This document shows, in pieces, positions 6,803-8,137 of a DNA stretch of 8,137 bases. A program made the translations under genes and the position numbers. Each line of letters opens with the position of its first letter. The stretch's first letter is position 1. The notes below the pieces were generated by a model. That model saw only the letters and a list, made by a program, of their open reading frames with translations, was not told where the DNA came from and did not search any database. Source of the stretch: Bordetella parapertussis (GTDB taxonomy: Bacteria; Pseudomonadota; Gammaproteobacteria; Burkholderiales; Burkholderiaceae_C); the NCBI GenBank assembly GCA_945900685.1, contig CAMDJS010000090.1, forward strand, positions 1-8,137, given 5' to 3'.

Positions 6803-7501
6803 TCAATCCAACCAACGGGTGAATGACGCCACCGGCTCGCGCGGTGTGCGAAACGTGTTGACGATGTCTTTGTCGTCGGCATAACCCAAAGCCATGCCGC
6901 AGATCAGCATTTCGTTCTCCGACGCACCGATGTGCGGCAGGATGATGTTGGCAAAACCGTTCCAAGCCGCTTGCGGGCAAGTGTGCAAACCCATGCCTCT
7001 GGCGGCCAGCATCAGGGTTTGCAAAAACATGCCGTAATCCACCAGCGAGCCGCGCCCCATGACTTTGTCCAGCGTGAACATCAAGCCGACTGGCGCATCA
7101 AAAAAACGGTAATTGCGCTGGTGCTGCGCGTGCATTTTGTCTTTGTCACCTTTGGTGATGCCAAGCAGTCCATACAAGCTCCAACCGTTTTCACGCCGTC
7201 TGTCTATAAATGGGCTGACCCATTTTTCTGGGTAATAGTCGTAGGCCTCGCGGTAATCGGCGGCTTTCTCAGGATGGGCCCTCACCTCGTCGTGCGCGGC
7301 GCACACTTTGCCGACCAAGGTATCGCGGCTTTTTCCTTGCAACACATACACCTTCCATGGCTGGGTATTGGTGCCCGAGGGCGCACGTGCGGCCTGCGCC
7401 AGCAGTTCTGTCAAAAGCTCGCGCGGCACCGCTTGTTGCGTAAATGCCCGCGCAGACATGCGCGTATCAATCGCTTCTTGGATATTGTTTGATGTGCTCA
7501 T
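6803..7501 (-). CDS. Nitroreductase family FMN-dependent oxidoreductase
   Basis: Members of this family bind FMN as homodimers and use NAD(P)H to reduce nitroaromatics, quinones or other electrophiles; the natural substrate here is unknown. The product has 232 residues, typical of the NfnB/PnbA-like branch. FMN-contacting segments are visible: TRMSARAF (13-20, with Arg14, Ser16 and Arg18 near the phosphate), [12 protein letters not shown] (38-49), [21 protein letters not shown] (151-171) and [11 protein letters not shown] (199-209) before the C-terminal arm. The central insert with [22 protein letters not shown] (93-114) is the helical cap that shapes the active site. The ATG overlaps the stop of the thioesterase gene in an ATGA (7498-7501), which fixes the start. 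The stop is 13 bp before pncB. Confidence 0.93.
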   Translation of the reverse strand: MSTSNNIQEAIDTRMSARAFTQQAVPRELLTELLAQAARAPSGTNTQPWKVYVLQGKSRDTLVGKVCAAHDEVRAHPEKAADYREAYDYYPEKWVSPFIDRRRENGWSLYGLLGITKGDKDKMHAQHQRNYRFFDAPVGLMFTLDKVMGRGSLVDYGMFLQTLMLAARGMGLHTCPQAAWNGFANIILPHIGASENEMLICGMALGYADDKDIVNTFRTPREPVASFTRWLD

Positions 7502-7944
7502 GTCAATTTTTCTAAAACAGTTAAGAGTGAAGGTGGCAGTGCAGAGACAGCTTTGCGGGTCTGCTTATCTACATACACATGGATAAAGTGCCCGTGTGCC
7601 GCGCAAAGCTCCGCGTCTTGCGCAAATACACCGACCTCATAGCGCACGCTTGACGTGCCTATGCGCGCAACCTTGATGCCTGCTTGTATGGTTTGGGGAA
7701 AAGCCAGCGAGGAGAAAAAATTGCAATGCGTTTCCACCACCAGGCCGATGGTCTCGCCATGGTGAATATCCAGTACACCGTTTTCAATCAGGTGTGCATT
7801 GACTGCGGTGTCAAACCATTGGTAGTAAACCACGTTGTTGACATGCCCATAGGCATCGTTGTCCATCCAGCGGGTGGCAATGTCTTTGAAGGTTTTGAAG
7901 GCTGAGCGCGGCAGCGCTTGGGCTCGGTGGTTGGAAAGCGTCAT
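7498..7944 (-). CDS. Hotdog-fold acyl-CoA thioesterase (4HBT/YbgC-like)
   Basis: The predicted activity is hydrolysis of an acyl-CoA thioester in the cytoplasm; the acyl group is not identifiable. With the ATG at 7942-7944 the product has 148 residues, normal for single-domain 4HBT proteins. The hallmark motif is TRWMDNDAYGHVNNVVYYQWFD (24-45). Asp30 corresponds to the catalytic aspartate (Asp17) of Pseudomonas 4-hydroxybenzoyl-CoA thioesterase, and HVNN sits on the central helix of the fold. The strands VVETHCNFFSSLAFP, IGTSSVRYEVGVF and GHFIHVYVD follow. A TTG nine codons further upstream (7971) is in frame, but the ATG forms a 4-bp ATGA overlap with the upstream gene's stop, as seen at other junctions of this run, and is preferred. 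There is no Shine-Dalgarno, so coupling to the upstream gene is likely. Confidence 0.9.
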   Translation of the reverse strand: MTLSNHRAQALPRSAFKTFKDIATRWMDNDAYGHVNNVVYYQWFDTAVNAHLIENGVLDIHHGETIGLVVETHCNFFSSLAFPQTIQAGIKVARIGTSSVRYEVGVFAQDAELCAAHGHFIHVYVDKQTRKAVSALPPSLLTVLEKLT

Positions 7945-8137
7945 AAGCACTGATTTTGCCAGTGTTGCCAAGCTGTGTAGGCCTCGGAGAATGAATTCAT
8001 CTGAACCTGCACCGTGTCTGCGATGTCTTTGCCATAACCCCCTGCCATGACCATGGCCAAGGGAATGCGTTTTTTCCCTGCCCAGTCCAACACCATGCGG
8101 TCTCGCGCCATCAAGCCCTCAAAGCTCAACTTCAATC
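7941..8137 (-). CDS. HDAC-like zinc-dependent deacetylase, C-terminal 64 residues (cut by window edge)
   Basis: The frame enters from the right edge and ends at a TGA (7941-7943). The visible part contains LSFEGLMARDRMVLDWA followed by IPLAMVMAGGYGKDIADTV. This matches the C-terminal end of bacterial histone-deacetylase-superfamily proteins (AcuC/acetylpolyamine aminohydrolase-like). There the AGGY loop carries the tyrosine that stabilises the transition state, here the 34th visible residue. Such enzymes remove acetyl groups from small molecules or proteins using zinc; the zinc ligands would lie outside the window. The initiation codon is not in the window. The stop overlaps the thioesterase ATG, so this is the first visible member of the minus-strand run. 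Recognition rests on a short segment. Confidence 0.75.
   Translation of the reverse strand, partial: LKLSFEGLMARDRMVLDWAGKKRIPLAMVMAGGYGKDIADTVQVQMNSFSEAYTAWQHWQNQCL

Noticed and set aside
6790..6882. Longer N-terminus of pncB (31 extra residues).
   Set aside because: It lies within the nitroreductase gene on the same strand, has no family resemblance, and the AGGAAG site and the conserved N-terminal motif both support the start at 6789.

Overview
The window looks like ordinary chromosome from a betaproteobacterium, most likely Burkholderiales and probably Comamonadaceae. The evidence is an EarP/EF-P pair with arginine at position 32 of EF-P, family-typical betaproteobacterial protein sequences, moderately GC-rich coding DNA, and tight packing with many ATGA stop/start overlaps. 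No transposase, phage gene, CRISPR array, rRNA or tRNA was recognised.

Layout. At the left edge (1-119, minus) is the start of a DUF1330-family gene, cut by the window. A 195-bp divergent intergenic region (120-314) separates it from earP. It holds a minus-strand intrinsic-terminator-like hairpin (167-193) and a perfect 8+8 bp inverted repeat (257-279). On the plus strand follow earP (315-1430) and efp (1464-2018): the EF-P arginine rhamnosyltransferase and its substrate. From 2015 to the right edge everything is on the minus strand, apparently one long polycistronic run read right to left: a zinc-dependent (HDAC-like) deacetylase C-terminus cut by the window, a hotdog thioesterase, a nitroreductase, nicotinate phosphoribosyltransferase (pncB), an NhaD-type Na+/H+ antiporter, a D-2-hydroxyacid dehydrogenase, and rmuC. 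Three of the junctions are 4-bp ATGA overlaps and the others have gaps of 5, 13 and 28 bp, so co-transcription and translational coupling are likely. The first promoter lies beyond the right edge.

How the genes work together. EarP and EF-P form one functional unit: EarP glycosylates Arg32 of EF-P so that ribosomes pass polyproline stretches, using dTDP-rhamnose made by Rml enzymes not seen here. The minus-strand run mixes NAD salvage, redox enzymes, ion homeostasis and genome maintenance, with no obvious single pathway. PncB makes nicotinate mononucleotide for NAD(P), which the reductase and dehydrogenase use, but that link is only general. The plus and minus groups converge at 2015-2018, where the stop codons of efp and rmuC overlap in a TTAA.

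I found no convincing new system. The most checkable oddities are a 16-bp palindrome centred on the nhaD start codon, the dyad and orphan terminator in the divergent intergenic region, and the lack of a Shine-Dalgarno sequence in front of efp.
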